Source: Bdellovibrio sp. ZAP7 | GTDB lineage: Bacteria; Bdellovibrionota; UBA1018; CAIMNF01 | Reading direction: 5' to 3' | Assembly (NCBI GenBank): GCA_945874535.1 | Contig: CAMCGZ010000003.1 | Span: 62,001-126,000, forward strand | Length of the DNA: 64,000 nt | Shown here: positions 44,155 through 52,664 of the stretch, piece after piece | Numbering within the stretch: the stretch's first letter is position 1 | Layout of the letters: each line of letters opens with the position of its first letter | Translations under genes and position numbers: made by a program | The notes under the pieces: generated by a model | Database searches by the model: none | What the model was told of the DNA's origin: nothing | The model's input: only the letters and a program-made list of their open reading frames with translations

Positions 44155-44183
44155 ATGATACAAATCCTGATCATTTTAGTCAA
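44155..44183 (-). promoter_or_regulatory. Sigma-70 promoter of the 43466-44130 gene
   Basis: On the reverse strand TTGACT (44178-44183), a 17-bp spacer and TATCAT (44155-44160). Expected transcription start near 44148 leaves an 18-base leader carrying AGGAG before the ATG at 44130. This supports 44130 as the true start upstream of the frameshift. Confidence 0.65.
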
Positions 44184-44254
44184 CCTTTTTATTTGCACCT
44201 CGCTCTTTTCCATTCAACTTGCAGGGCTTAACTCGGCGTGCTAAATCCCACCCT

Positions 44255-45127
44255 ATGAAATTCATTTGGCTTTTTCTGCTCTGGCCCCTGGCCAGCGAGG
44301 CCTCTTCTATGAACACTCTCACTCTTTACTTCTACCGTTCCCCGGTAAAACTGAACTGGAACACTCCGGGCTCACTGACCCGAACAACGCTCCTGAGTGG
44401 TTCCAAAGACCTGCTCCGGGGCCAAGAGAACATTGCCCTCGGGCACGTCACCGTGAAGCTCGAGTGCGAAGACGGTTCCTCACTTCACACTGCCATGACC
44501 CAGGAAGACCCGATGGAGTCGGTGCGTTTGCTCACCTCCGGAAACATCGGGCTCGGAATCCTGTTTCACCGCTTTGCGGGTCGGCTTGAAAATCGCGAGG
44601 AGATTGAGCGCCGACTCGTTCGGAATCGGAATGTTCGGTTCTTGAAGCTCGCCCTCTCGGGACTGACCTGCAGCCGCCTCATGGCCTATGCCCGTGAATT
44701 CGAAGTCCAGGGCCACTCCCGTTTTTACGGCTTACCCTTGCGTCCCCGTAAAGGAGAGGGAGCCGGATGCTCGGCCTTCGGCATGAGCTTCCTTGAAGTT
44801 GCGGGAGTCCTGCAAGCATCGCCCCTCCGGGAAGCCTCAACGCGCTGGAGCCGGTCACTCCAGGTGCCCAATTCGATGATCGGAACACCCGAGCGTGGTG
44901 TTCCACTGGCCGCACTTGCCCTCAAACCCGGCCACTGGCCACTTCGCGCATCCGAAAAGACAACACCCCTTTTTTTCTGGGAGCCGAACCGGATGTACGA
45001 CTGGGTTGGCGAACAGCTTCTGATGGGAGCATCGTCTCCCTGGCGGGAGATCACAGAAGGACCCCATAACGGGCTCGCTCTCGATCTCAGCTCGATTCCG
45101 ACGCCCTCAGAGCCGTTCTTCGAATGA
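44255..45127 (+). CDS. Secreted protein of unknown function (290 aa)
   Basis: MKFIWLFLLWPLASEASS is a short signal peptide. The mature protein carries three Cys (KLECEDGS, LTCSRLMAY, GAGCSAFGMS), a His/Arg-rich mid-section and a DWVGEQLL...SPWREITEGP ending. No family recognised. It is divergent from the 43466-44130 gene and coupled by ATGA to the YitT gene downstream. The true ATG is at 44255, not the upstream in-frame codons, because only this one begins the signal peptide. Confidence 0.7.
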   Translation: MKFIWLFLLWPLASEASSMNTLTLYFYRSPVKLNWNTPGSLTRTTLLSGSKDLLRGQENIALGHVTVKLECEDGSSLHTAMTQEDPMESVRLLTSGNIGLGILFHRFAGRLENREEIERRLVRNRNVRFLKLALSGLTCSRLMAYAREFEVQGHSRFYGLPLRPRKGEGAGCSAFGMSFLEVAGVLQASPLREASTRWSRSLQVPNSMIGTPERGVPLAALALKPGHWPLRASEKTTPLFFWEPNRMYDWVGEQLLMGASSPWREITEGPHNGLALDLSSIPTPSEPFFE

Positions 45128-45993
45128 AGAACCCGGTCAAAAGGCAGCTGAAGAGCTTGCTGATGATGGCGCTCGGCGTGGTCTTCGCCACCATCGGCCT
45201 GAAAGGTTTTTTGCTTCCGAACGGGTTCCTGGACGGGGGCATCACCGGCATTTCTCTCCTCATCCACCGAACCAGTGGGATCGACCTCTCATTCCTGATT
45301 CTCGGATTGAACGTCCCCTTCATTTTGATGGGTGCGAAACAGATTTCCCGCGAGTTCGCGATCCGTACTGCACTTTCGATACTGGCACTAGCTTTGATGG
45401 TGCACTTCTTCAGATTCCCGCAAATCACCCAGGATAAACTCCTGATCTCGATCTTCGGAGGTTTTTTTCTAGGGAGCGGGATCGGACTGGCCATGCGGGG
45501 CGGTGGAGTGATCGACGGAACGGAAGTCCTGGCTCTGAACCTGAGCCGCCGGACCAGCCTCACGATCGGGGATGTGATCGCGCTATTCAACATCGTGTTG
45601 TTTTCGATTTCGGCCCTCGTAACGGACATCGAAACGGCTCTGTATTCCATTCTGACCTACGTTGCGGCCTCCAAGTCAGTCGATTTCTGGATCTCCGGTA
45701 TTGAAGAGTACATCGGTGTGACCGTGATCTCGAAGAGGGCTGAAGAAATCCGAAAAGCCGTGATTCACGAACTGGCTCGCGCCGTGACGGTCTACAAAGG
45801 CCAAGGTGGATTCGGAAGCAGCGGCTTGCGTGAGAATGAGATCGAGATCCTGTTTTCGGTGGTGACCCGGCTTGAGGTGCACCAGCTCATCACCACGATC
45901 GAGCGCATCGATCCGACCGCCTTCATTGTCCAGCAGTCGGTCAATGAGACCCGGGGGGGCATGATCAAAAAACGCCCACTTCACTCGCACTGA
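45124..45993 (+). CDS. YitT family membrane protein (DUF161 plus DUF2179)
   Basis: 289 aa. Five or six helices fill residues ~10-175 (LLMMALGVVFATIGLKGFLLPNGFLDGGITGISLL is the conserved start; GGGVIDGTEVLAL the hallmark loop). The C-terminal ~90 residues are the cytoplasmic DUF2179 domain (VTVISKRAEEIRKAVIHELARAVTVYKGQGGF). Family members are inner-membrane proteins of unproven transport role, with a PII-like cytoplasmic domain. Translationally coupled to the secreted protein before it. Confidence 0.9.
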   Translation: MKNPVKRQLKSLLMMALGVVFATIGLKGFLLPNGFLDGGITGISLLIHRTSGIDLSFLILGLNVPFILMGAKQISREFAIRTALSILALALMVHFFRFPQITQDKLLISIFGGFFLGSGIGLAMRGGGVIDGTEVLALNLSRRTSLTIGDVIALFNIVLFSISALVTDIETALYSILTYVAASKSVDFWISGIEEYIGVTVISKRAEEIRKAVIHELARAVTVYKGQGGFGSSGLRENEIEILFSVVTRLEVHQLITTIERIDPTAFIVQQSVNETRGGMIKKRPLHSH

Positions 45994-46086
45994 TCGGCAA
46001 GCCAAAACCAAGAAAATCCAAACTTAATGACGAGCCATTACCCGGATCAGTCTCTGAATCACAGGATCCGGTTTGAGTCGTGAGAG

Positions 46087-46534
46087 TTGCAGAGCATAGA
46101 ACTTCTGCTCGGTGCAGTCCAGATGCTCGTACACATGGGACAGGGGAAGGCGGCCGAGAAAGTCCACAATGCTTGGCTCAAGACCATCGAAGACGGGATC
46201 CACACCTACGACATCTATCAGGAGGGGATCAGCAAGAAAAAGGTCGGCACCAAGGAGTTCGCACTCGCCGTGTGCCAGCGTATGGGCGAAGAGCCCTCAA
46301 ACTCGTAAAAGCGAGCTATGCCGCCGCTTCCCCGCTCATTCTCCCTGCCCCGAAACCTTCTGCACCGACCACTGGCGCTGCCGGATGACTGCGAAGGACG
46401 GCGACACGACCAACCCGGGGGTGATCTGGATGCTGCTACGTGAGTTGTCCCAAGCCAACGTCGATGTGATCAAGACCGAGAACCTGTATCTCTTCAATGG
46501 CGAAAAGGGTTTCTCGCTTGGCCAAGGACAGTAA
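46087..46534 (+). pseudogene. Decayed C-terminal remnant of isocitrate dehydrogenase (long C-terminal-domain type)
   Basis: Frame 1 from 46087 reads LLLGAVQMLVHMGQGKAAEKVHNAWLKTIEDGIHTYDIY, the end of the isocitrate/isopropylmalate dehydrogenase catalytic domain, then stops at 46308. The next frame continues as KLVKASYAAA (46296-46328). A third gives PETFCTDHWRCR to 46534, the hallmark end of the extra C-terminal domain of the ~480-residue bacterial form. The catalytic N-terminal ~330 residues are absent, and most of the C-terminal domain between KLVKASYAAA and PETFCTDH is deleted. No start codon or ribosome site fits. A dead fragment. Confidence 0.8.
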
Positions 46535-47019
46535 GCCCCATCCTTGGGCTGGAGAGACCGTTTACTTCGGAACCCGCCACGGAAAGTCCCGCACGGTACA
46601 AGGTCCGGCAGGTATTTGAGGAGTTCCTTTGTAAAGAGCGAGATCGTCCCTATGAGATCTTCGTCGATCACCTCTCGACAGAGGTTCACCATTTTGAATA
46701 CCGGGTGAACCCCGGCGACGATTGGGAAGCGTTGCTCAAGAAAACCCGATTCCCGAGCCATGCCTTGTGCATCCAAAGGGAAGGAGACCCCGTCCCTTTT
46801 CAGACCGCGATCCGGTCCCGTCACCGGCTCGAAGAAGCTCTCAGGCGGATCTCGCGCTTACCCGGCCCCCCCCCGAACGCTTTTACTCAGTGCCGACCGC
46901 TTGGCAAAAAACTGATCGATCGGATTTCCTCCCTCTGCCCCTCCTGCTATCAGCCCGGACTCTGGCCTGAAAAACCGGGAGAAGGAGCTCTCTGTCCCGC
47001 CTGCAACCCGAAACACTAA
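46518..47019 (+). pseudogene. Zinc-ribbon protein, apparently frameshifted
   Basis: From TTG 46518 a frame reads AKDSKPHPWAGETVYFGTRHGKS and ends at a TGA near 46618. The frame one base on continues without a start as RYKVRQVFEEFLCKERDRPYEIF, through VNPGDDWEALLKKTRFPSHAL, to a zinc ribbon SSLCPSCYQPG...ALCPACNPKH. Removing one G of the GG near 46598 would join them into ~165 aa. A C9 run at 46866-46874 sits inside the coding part. Function unknown; it adjoins the decayed dehydrogenase and may be decaying too. Confidence 0.5.
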
Positions 47020-47027
47020 GCGGGTCA

Positions 47028-50000
47028 CTACTCCAGGAACAACTGCTCGAGATCCTGTTTGGACAACTTTTTCATGAAGTCGGTGTCTTCTGCGATGACC
47101 GCATCGGCCAAATCCTTTTTCTTGCGCTGAAGTTCGAGAATCTTTTCTTCGACAGTTCCGCGAGCCACCATTCTGTAAGTGAACACCCGGTTGGTCTGCC
47201 CCATCCGGTGTGCACGAGCAATGGCTTGGGCTTCCACTGCCGGATTCCACCATGGATCCAGAATGAATACATAATCGGCAGCAGTGAGGTTCAAGCCGGT
47301 ACCGCCGGCTTTGAGACTGATCAAGAACACCGACTTGGCAGGATCATTCTGGAAGCGCTCGACCGGGGTCTTCCGGTCAGTAGTCTGGCCATCCAGATAC
47401 TCGTACTGGATGCCCTCTGCTTCGAGATTCGAACGGACGATCGAAAGGAGACTCGTGAACTGCGAGAACACCAGCGCCTTATGTCCCTCGGAAATCAATT
47501 CTTTCAGGCGTGTCAGGAGTAACTCGAGCTTGGAGCTCTGCTCACTCAGTTTAGCCTCGTCAATGAGCCCGGCATGGCAAGCCGCCTGCCGGAGCCTGAG
47601 CAGGGCCTCGAGAACGTGAATTTTAGACTTCCCAAGACCGTTTTCCTTCACTGATTCTTCAATCGACTGACGGTAGCGCTCGCGAACGGCGGCATAGTAA
47701 TCGCCTTCTTCCTGATTCAGTTCACAGAACAGGACCTGCTCGGTCATTTCAGGGAGTTCGGTCAAGACGGCCTCTTTGGTCCGGCGGAGCATGAAGGGCT
47801 TCAGCAATCTGGCCAATGTTCCCTGGAGATCTTTTGAAAGATCTTCGGGATTCGGGAGCTCGAGCAAATCAGGATTCGAAAACTCCAAAATGGAGAGCAA
47901 ATCACGGATGGAGTTCTCAATCGGCGTACCGGTCAGAGCAATCCGGTAAGAGGCCTTGAGCTGTTTGCAGGCGATGGCCGCCTGGGAGCGGGGGTTCTTG
48001 ATGAACTGCGCCTCATCGATCACCGCGACGTCGAACTGCATTTCACGAAGTTTTTCGATATCGGTTCGCAAGGTTCCATAAGTGGTGACCACCAGGTCCG
48101 CAGAAGCGATTTCCTTCTCGACCTTTTGTCGTCCCCCACCCGCATACTGAACCACCTTCAAGGTCGGAGCGAACTTCTGGGCCTCATCGATCCAGTTGAA
48201 CACAAGACTCTTCGGCGCGACAACCAGGCTTGGGAGCTCGGTATCTTTTTTACGCGACAGCAGGAAGGCCAGAACTTGAATGGTTTTACCCAGACCCATG
48301 TCGTCGGCCAGAATGCCGCCCGAGCGGAAGTCCTGAAGGAAACGAAGCCAAGTGAGACCGTCCTTCTGGTACGAGCGGAGCTTGCCTTTGAAGCCGGTCG
48401 GGGCCTTGGCCGCCTTCACCCGGTCGTAATTGAGGATGCGTTCGCGATAAGTGGTAAAGCCTGTATCACCCCGGACTTCCTCGTCATCTCCCAAAGCCGC
48501 ATTCAAGAGCAACCCCTGTGAGGCGCTGAACCGGAGAGTCCCGTCCTCGGCCTTTTTGCCGATGCCTTGCAGGGTCTGAAAACGATTGATCCACTCTTCA
48601 GGAAGAATGCCAACGCTTCCATCCTTGAGCTTCACGACCGAGCTCTTGGCCTCGAGTGCAGCAATGATATCGGCCTGGCGGATCTTATCGCCGCCGAAGG
48701 TCGCCTCCATGCTCACCTGGAACCAATCGGTGGAAGAACTCACTTTTATGGCAAAATCATCCGCCACAACAACCCGCTTGCCTTCGATGTAGACCACCCA
48801 CCCGCTCTCGCCGAGTTCGGTCGCGGCCCGCTGGAGTCCGCTCATGGGGATGGTCCCGGTCGGATCCATCAGGATCTCGAGGGCCTGGGTGAGGGTGGAT
48901 TCTTCGAATTCGCGATCCCGTGAATAAACCTGGAAGTGTTCAAGATCGAGAATCTGATCGACCTCATCGGCCAAGGTGATCTCGTGGCCCGCATAATCGA
49001 AGCTGACCGTCAGGGTCATGCGTCCGGTGGAGGGATCATTTCCGAGCGGACGGAATACGCCCTTGGGTCGGGGCTGAATCGTGGTCCGCTTCCAACCCAT
49101 CCCGTCTGGCCAAGTGATCTTGGGCGAGTTCGGGTCAGTGAGAATTTTTTTGAGCAGCAGATCTCCCTGGTCCTGGGGGACGACAAAATCCCCGCCACGC
49201 AGGTGAATCAGCCAGGATGCGTGCTTGGGTTCGGCCAAGCGGCTCACCCGGTCTCCGAACAACAGGTGACCGGAACGCAAGACCGACACTGGCTCGTTGA
49301 TGGTCTTCACTTCGTCATCACGGCGAAGAACCCCCTCCAGCCGGTATGCAGAACCGAGCGCATCGATCCTGAGTTCGAGATCCCAGGCCTTTCCCCGGTC
49401 CATGCGAAGCGGACGTTCGGCATTGTCCGGAGAACCGTTTGGGGAACGCGAGATGAAAAGTTTTCCGACCGAGGTCAGGGTGCTGAGGACCTGATTCTCC
49501 AGAATCAAATCGAGAGTGAAACGGGTGCAAGGACTTCCGAAAGAGCTGACAGTCTTCGGGTTTCCGGTGCGGGCCAACAAGGCCACCAGCTCTTGGTCGG
49601 ATGAATCAGCGAAAAAGTGTTGAAAGTCGCGCTCTGGGGCGCGGGCCGGACGGAGTGGACCCGCCTCGCCGTGTATGCCCTTCCTACGGTTCCAGAAATC
49701 GAGGACGAGCTTGCCGGAATTATTGGTCTCGGCTGCATGGATCACAAAGGCCGCAAAGAAGTTACCGCCCAGCCTCCGCGAAGCCTGAACGAACTTCCCT
49801 TGCATGAGGTCCAAGCGTTCCATCCACTTCTCAGTGGGAACAGCGGTACGGGGCTGGATCACGCCCCCGGCCTGTTGGCCTTCTTGGGGCTTTGAGCGCA
49901 AGGGAGCCTTACCGCCTTCGAGCAGAATTTTGATCGGCCCCGAACCTCCGACTTTATCCGAAAGTCCCGAACGCTCAAGCTGGATCACCGCAGCCCAAAG

Positions 50001-50564
50001 ATGCTTGCAGAGAGCTCCCCCCGCGTAAAAGGGACAAGTGCAACGGGCTTCGAGAGATCCTGAAGTCGTGGCCTGGGTGAAATCCACCCATACGTGGTAT
50101 TTCTCGCCCTTCCCTTGGACAGTAAGAGAAAACGCGTTCCCCATCTGGCTGACATCTGAAACATATCCCGAACGGAAGTAGTCACGACCGCGGATCAGGA
50201 CACCGCGAGGAAAGTTCCGGATACAACGCTGCTCGAGACCCGATTTATTGTGTGAAGGACGCGAATGATTCTTACCTCCGCCAGCCTGGGCCGGTGCCTG
50301 AATCGGGGACTGCGCCTGACTCGGACCTAGAGCCTGTTCAGGGACTTCGCCCTCCTCCATGGAGTCGAGTGCAGTCTCTCCGTCTGTTTCGGAGATCTGC
50401 TCGGATGCCAGCTCACCTTCGACCGGAGCGCCTTCTAGAAGCGTCTGATCCTCGGTTGCATCCTGCCCCGGAATCAGGGCTCGTGGTTGCTTCGGACCCC
50501 CTCTTCTGCCGCGACGATGCCGGTTGCGACGAGGGTGACCCGATGGAGATTGAGGGTTCGTCAT
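47028..50564 (-). CDS. SWIM zinc-finger SNF2-family helicase
   Basis: 1178 aa from the ATG at 50564. Residues ~1-100 are disordered: first Arg/Gly-rich (RRNRHRRGRRGGPK), then Gln/Glu/Ala-rich. The SWIM finger at ~165-190 is CTCPFYAGGALCKH (CxCx8CxH). A long middle region (~250-700) precedes the SNF2 motor: DDMGLGKT (Walker A, ~755), VVTTYG, VIDEAQ (box II), LTGTPIEN, and the second RecA lobe LVFSQFT...LISLKAGGTGLNLT...ARAHRMGQT. It remodels DNA-protein complexes using ATP. Convergent with the zinc-ribbon remnant, 8 bp apart. Confidence 0.92.
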   Translation of the reverse strand: MTNPQSPSGHPRRNRHRRGRRGGPKQPRALIPGQDATEDQTLLEGAPVEGELASEQISETDGETALDSMEEGEVPEQALGPSQAQSPIQAPAQAGGGKNHSRPSHNKSGLEQRCIRNFPRGVLIRGRDYFRSGYVSDVSQMGNAFSLTVQGKGEKYHVWVDFTQATTSGSLEARCTCPFYAGGALCKHLWAAVIQLERSGLSDKVGGSGPIKILLEGGKAPLRSKPQEGQQAGGVIQPRTAVPTEKWMERLDLMQGKFVQASRRLGGNFFAAFVIHAAETNNSGKLVLDFWNRRKGIHGEAGPLRPARAPERDFQHFFADSSDQELVALLARTGNPKTVSSFGSPCTRFTLDLILENQVLSTLTSVGKLFISRSPNGSPDNAERPLRMDRGKAWDLELRIDALGSAYRLEGVLRRDDEVKTINEPVSVLRSGHLLFGDRVSRLAEPKHASWLIHLRGGDFVVPQDQGDLLLKKILTDPNSPKITWPDGMGWKRTTIQPRPKGVFRPLGNDPSTGRMTLTVSFDYAGHEITLADEVDQILDLEHFQVYSRDREFEESTLTQALEILMDPTGTIPMSGLQRAATELGESGWVVYIEGKRVVVADDFAIKVSSSTDWFQVSMEATFGGDKIRQADIIAALEAKSSVVKLKDGSVGILPEEWINRFQTLQGIGKKAEDGTLRFSASQGLLLNAALGDDEEVRGDTGFTTYRERILNYDRVKAAKAPTGFKGKLRSYQKDGLTWLRFLQDFRSGGILADDMGLGKTIQVLAFLLSRKKDTELPSLVVAPKSLVFNWIDEAQKFAPTLKVVQYAGGGRQKVEKEIASADLVVTTYGTLRTDIEKLREMQFDVAVIDEAQFIKNPRSQAAIACKQLKASYRIALTGTPIENSIRDLLSILEFSNPDLLELPNPEDLSKDLQGTLARLLKPFMLRRTKEAVLTELPEMTEQVLFCELNQEEGDYYAAVRERYRQSIEESVKENGLGKSKIHVLEALLRLRQAACHAGLIDEAKLSEQSSKLELLLTRLKELISEGHKALVFSQFTSLLSIVRSNLEAEGIQYEYLDGQTTDRKTPVERFQNDPAKSVFLISLKAGGTGLNLTAADYVFILDPWWNPAVEAQAIARAHRMGQTNRVFTYRMVARGTVEEKILELQRKKKDLADAVIAEDTDFMKKLSKQDLEQLFLE

Positions 50565-50631
50565 CTGAAAGCTCAATTCTTGTCAGTTCGGGAGTCTTTC
50601 GTCCAGCATTGTTTTTGTTGACGCAGCGCTC

Positions 50632-51399
50632 ATGACTCGTTCACACTCACCCCATATGAGAACAACCGCACCCTCCCTTCGACTTTTGGCAAATCCCGCA
50701 CGAGCCAGGACCAACGCGGGATTCTTTAAAACCGGGCCTGGTCAGTACGGTGAGGGAGACCGTTTTCTCGGCATCCCGATGCCCGTCCTCCGCGAATACA
50801 TTAAAAGTCACCGTGAGCTCCTGACTCCTGAACGGCAAAAATCGCTTCTGAAGAGCCCCTACCATGAGGAGCGCATGGCCGCCCTTTTGGTCTGGGTCGC
50901 TGAAAGCGAAGAGAGCACAGAGGCCGGACAAGACCGGATCGCGCGTCTCTTTCTCAAAAACAAAAGATCGGCCAACAATTGGGACCTAATTGACGTTTCC
51001 GTACCCGATCTGCTGGGCCCCCCTCTTTATCGCCGGACCCCCTTCATGGTGACTGCATTTCGAAAGCTTCTCGGGTCGAAGAACCTTTGGGACCGAAGGA
51101 TCGCCATCCTGAGCACCTTCCACTCGATCAGGAATCACGATTTTGAATACATACTCTTCGCCTGCGAAACGGTACTGGGAGATCGGGAGGACCTGATTCA
51201 CAAAGCCTCGGGATGGTTGCTGAGAGAAGCCGGCAAACGCAGGCCGGCCGTGCTCCGCAAATTTCTCAGTAAGAACTCGGGCCGAATGCCAAGGACCATG
51301 CTTCGCTATGCGATCGAGCGCCTGCCCGAGGCGGAACGGAAGCGTTGGCTTAGGGCACCTGCCAGCTTGCATTTCACCCCAGATTTGATACGAAAATGA
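50632..51399 (+). CDS. AlkD-like DNA alkylation repair protein (HEAT-repeat)
   Basis: 255 aa of stacked helices. FFKTGPGQYGEGDRFLGIPMPVLREYIK and NNWDLIDVSVPDLLG match the AlkD family of DNA glycosylases, which excise 3- and 7-methylpurines without base flipping. DRRIAILSTFHSIRN and LIHKASGWLLREAGKR are the following HEAT-like repeats. It works in base-excision repair. Start at ATG 50632; ATG 50656 is possible. The small secreted protein begins 1 bp after its stop. Confidence 0.9.
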   Translation: MTRSHSPHMRTTAPSLRLLANPARARTNAGFFKTGPGQYGEGDRFLGIPMPVLREYIKSHRELLTPERQKSLLKSPYHEERMAALLVWVAESEESTEAGQDRIARLFLKNKRSANNWDLIDVSVPDLLGPPLYRRTPFMVTAFRKLLGSKNLWDRRIAILSTFHSIRNHDFEYILFACETVLGDREDLIHKASGWLLREAGKRRPAVLRKFLSKNSGRMPRTMLRYAIERLPEAERKRWLRAPASLHFTPDLIRK

Positions 51400-51400
51400 C

Positions 51401-51856
51401 ATGAATTACTTTTTGTCAATTTTGATCGCTTCAGGACTGTCCATGACCTCCGCTTTTGCCGCACCTTCTGAAAAATGGGTGTCTGAAAAAGCATCCCTCA
51501 GCTTCGAAACGTTCATCCGGGTGAAGACCCCCGCCCAGGTGGTTGAGGCAGAAGATGCCCGCATTGTTGGAGAGTCCATCACCTATTTGCAGTCCTTGCT
51601 CTATTCGGCCAACAAAAGCTCGGAATTCCAGGGTGTTTTCAATTCCGAGGCTGAAGTAAAAGCGGCGATCCTGAAAGAGCTGTGCCCTTCCGAGCATGAA
51701 GTGGCTCTGGTCCCGATTCGTCACGAAGGCGCCAAGGGCGAACGTGGCTTCACAGGAAAGATCAAGCCCTTCACCGTATCTCTGGCCGGAAAAACCATCA
51801 AAGCGGATTCAGTGAAGCCGTTTTCAGTGTTTCTGGTTTGCGGAAAAAAGATCTAA
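51401..51856 (+). CDS. Small secreted protein of unknown function (151 aa)
   Basis: MNYFLSILIASGLSMTSAFA is a signal peptide cleaved near Ala20. The mature part is alpha/beta with two Cys (KELCPSEHE, FLVCGKK) that may pair. No family recognised. It follows the AlkD-like gene by one base, so probably the same transcript, although a repair enzyme and an exported protein make an odd pair. It ends 12 bp from the convergent SOUL gene. Confidence 0.65.
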   Translation: MNYFLSILIASGLSMTSAFAAPSEKWVSEKASLSFETFIRVKTPAQVVEAEDARIVGESITYLQSLLYSANKSSEFQGVFNSEAEVKAAILKELCPSEHEVALVPIRHEGAKGERGFTGKIKPFTVSLAGKTIKADSVKPFSVFLVCGKKI

Positions 51857-51868
51857 ATCAAACTGAGA

Positions 51869-52438
51869 TCAGGGACTGACTGTCTCCACCGGAATCAGAA
51901 CCTCGTTTCGCCTGAGAAACCAAAGCGCCCAAGGCGAGTTGTATCGTGCAAAGACCGGCGCACCGATCGCATGGAGTCCGTTTTTTTCGATCCATTTTTT
52001 TAACAGGAGTTCGTGCTGGAGATAGCGATCCCTGGACCAACCTCCGCTGTAGCGGATGGCCGCCATTTTGCGTGGCTCCAGCTGGCGCAGTTTGACAGAT
52101 GGCTCGCCCGGACTGGGCAGTTTTTCGAATGCCCACTCTGCTGGCATGGTGAAATGTACTCGGTAGCCATCTCCTTCCATTTCCATCCCCACCGGAGCCG
52201 TCATCGCAATCTTCGATTGATCCGAGTTCTTACCGAAAATGTAGCCCGCCAAGCGACGAAAGGCACTACTGCCCGCCTCCTCGAAACCGGCTTGAACGCG
52301 GGTCTCTGCCACAACGGTTCTGTCGTACTGACGCAGACTGTAGGCGCCGTCTTCTTTGAGAATATTGAACTTCGGCTCTTCAATTGCCATGCTGACTCCC
52401 GGAATGAAAAAAAACAGTGCCAAGCAAAAAAACTTCAT
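51869..52438 (-). CDS. SOUL/HBP heme-binding-type protein, secreted
   Basis: 189 aa from ATG 52438, eight bases after an AGGA. A hydrophobic leader (FFCLALFFFIPGVSMA) is followed by the SOUL fold: YSLRQYDRTVVAETRV, SAFRRLAGYIFGKNSDQSKIAMTAPVGM, VHFTMPAEW and MAAIRYSGGWS. Members bind heme or other porphyrins, sometimes weakly. It would act in the periplasm. The ATG overlaps the stop of the zinc-ribbon gene upstream. Confidence 0.9.
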   Translation of the reverse strand: MKFFCLALFFFIPGVSMAIEEPKFNILKEDGAYSLRQYDRTVVAETRVQAGFEEAGSSAFRRLAGYIFGKNSDQSKIAMTAPVGMEMEGDGYRVHFTMPAEWAFEKLPSPGEPSVKLRQLEPRKMAAIRYSGGWSRDRYLQHELLLKKWIEKNGLHAIGAPVFARYNSPWALWFLRRNEVLIPVETVSP

Positions 52439-52635
52439 GCTGAATCCTGCACCAACCAGGCCTTGAACGCCTCGAGTCGAATCAGCTTCTGCAAGCCGAC
52501 CGCATCCACCTCCACGACCAAGGCCTGCATAGGAATGTCTGCTTTGCAGGCCCCACAAACCGGTGCTTTCGCACCTTGGCCGAGCGAGATTCGATTCAGG
52601 CGATGACAGGATGGACAAGGCGCGTAAGTCTCCAT
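52435..52635 (-). CDS. Stand-alone thioredoxin-2 (TrxC) type zinc ribbon, thioredoxin fold missing
   Basis: 66 aa. YAPCPSCHRLNRISLGQG...APVCGACKADIP is the four-Cys zinc ribbon of thioredoxin 2. VVEVDAVGLQKLIRLEAF matches the linker before the thioredoxin fold, where TrxC continues with V-D-F-W-A-x-W-C-G-P-C. Here the protein stops after WLVQDSA, so the redox domain is absent. The stop overlaps the SOUL start (ATGA), arguing that the short form is what the cell makes. A truncated trxC or a dedicated small zinc protein. Confidence 0.7.
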   Translation of the reverse strand: METYAPCPSCHRLNRISLGQGAKAPVCGACKADIPMQALVVEVDAVGLQKLIRLEAFKAWLVQDSA

Positions 52636-52664
52636 AGATCCTCACTCCATGAAATGGGCTCAAT

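Noticed and set aside
48936-49604. 222-codon plus-strand frame
   Set aside because: Antisense to the SWIM-SNF2 gene middle region; no supporting features.
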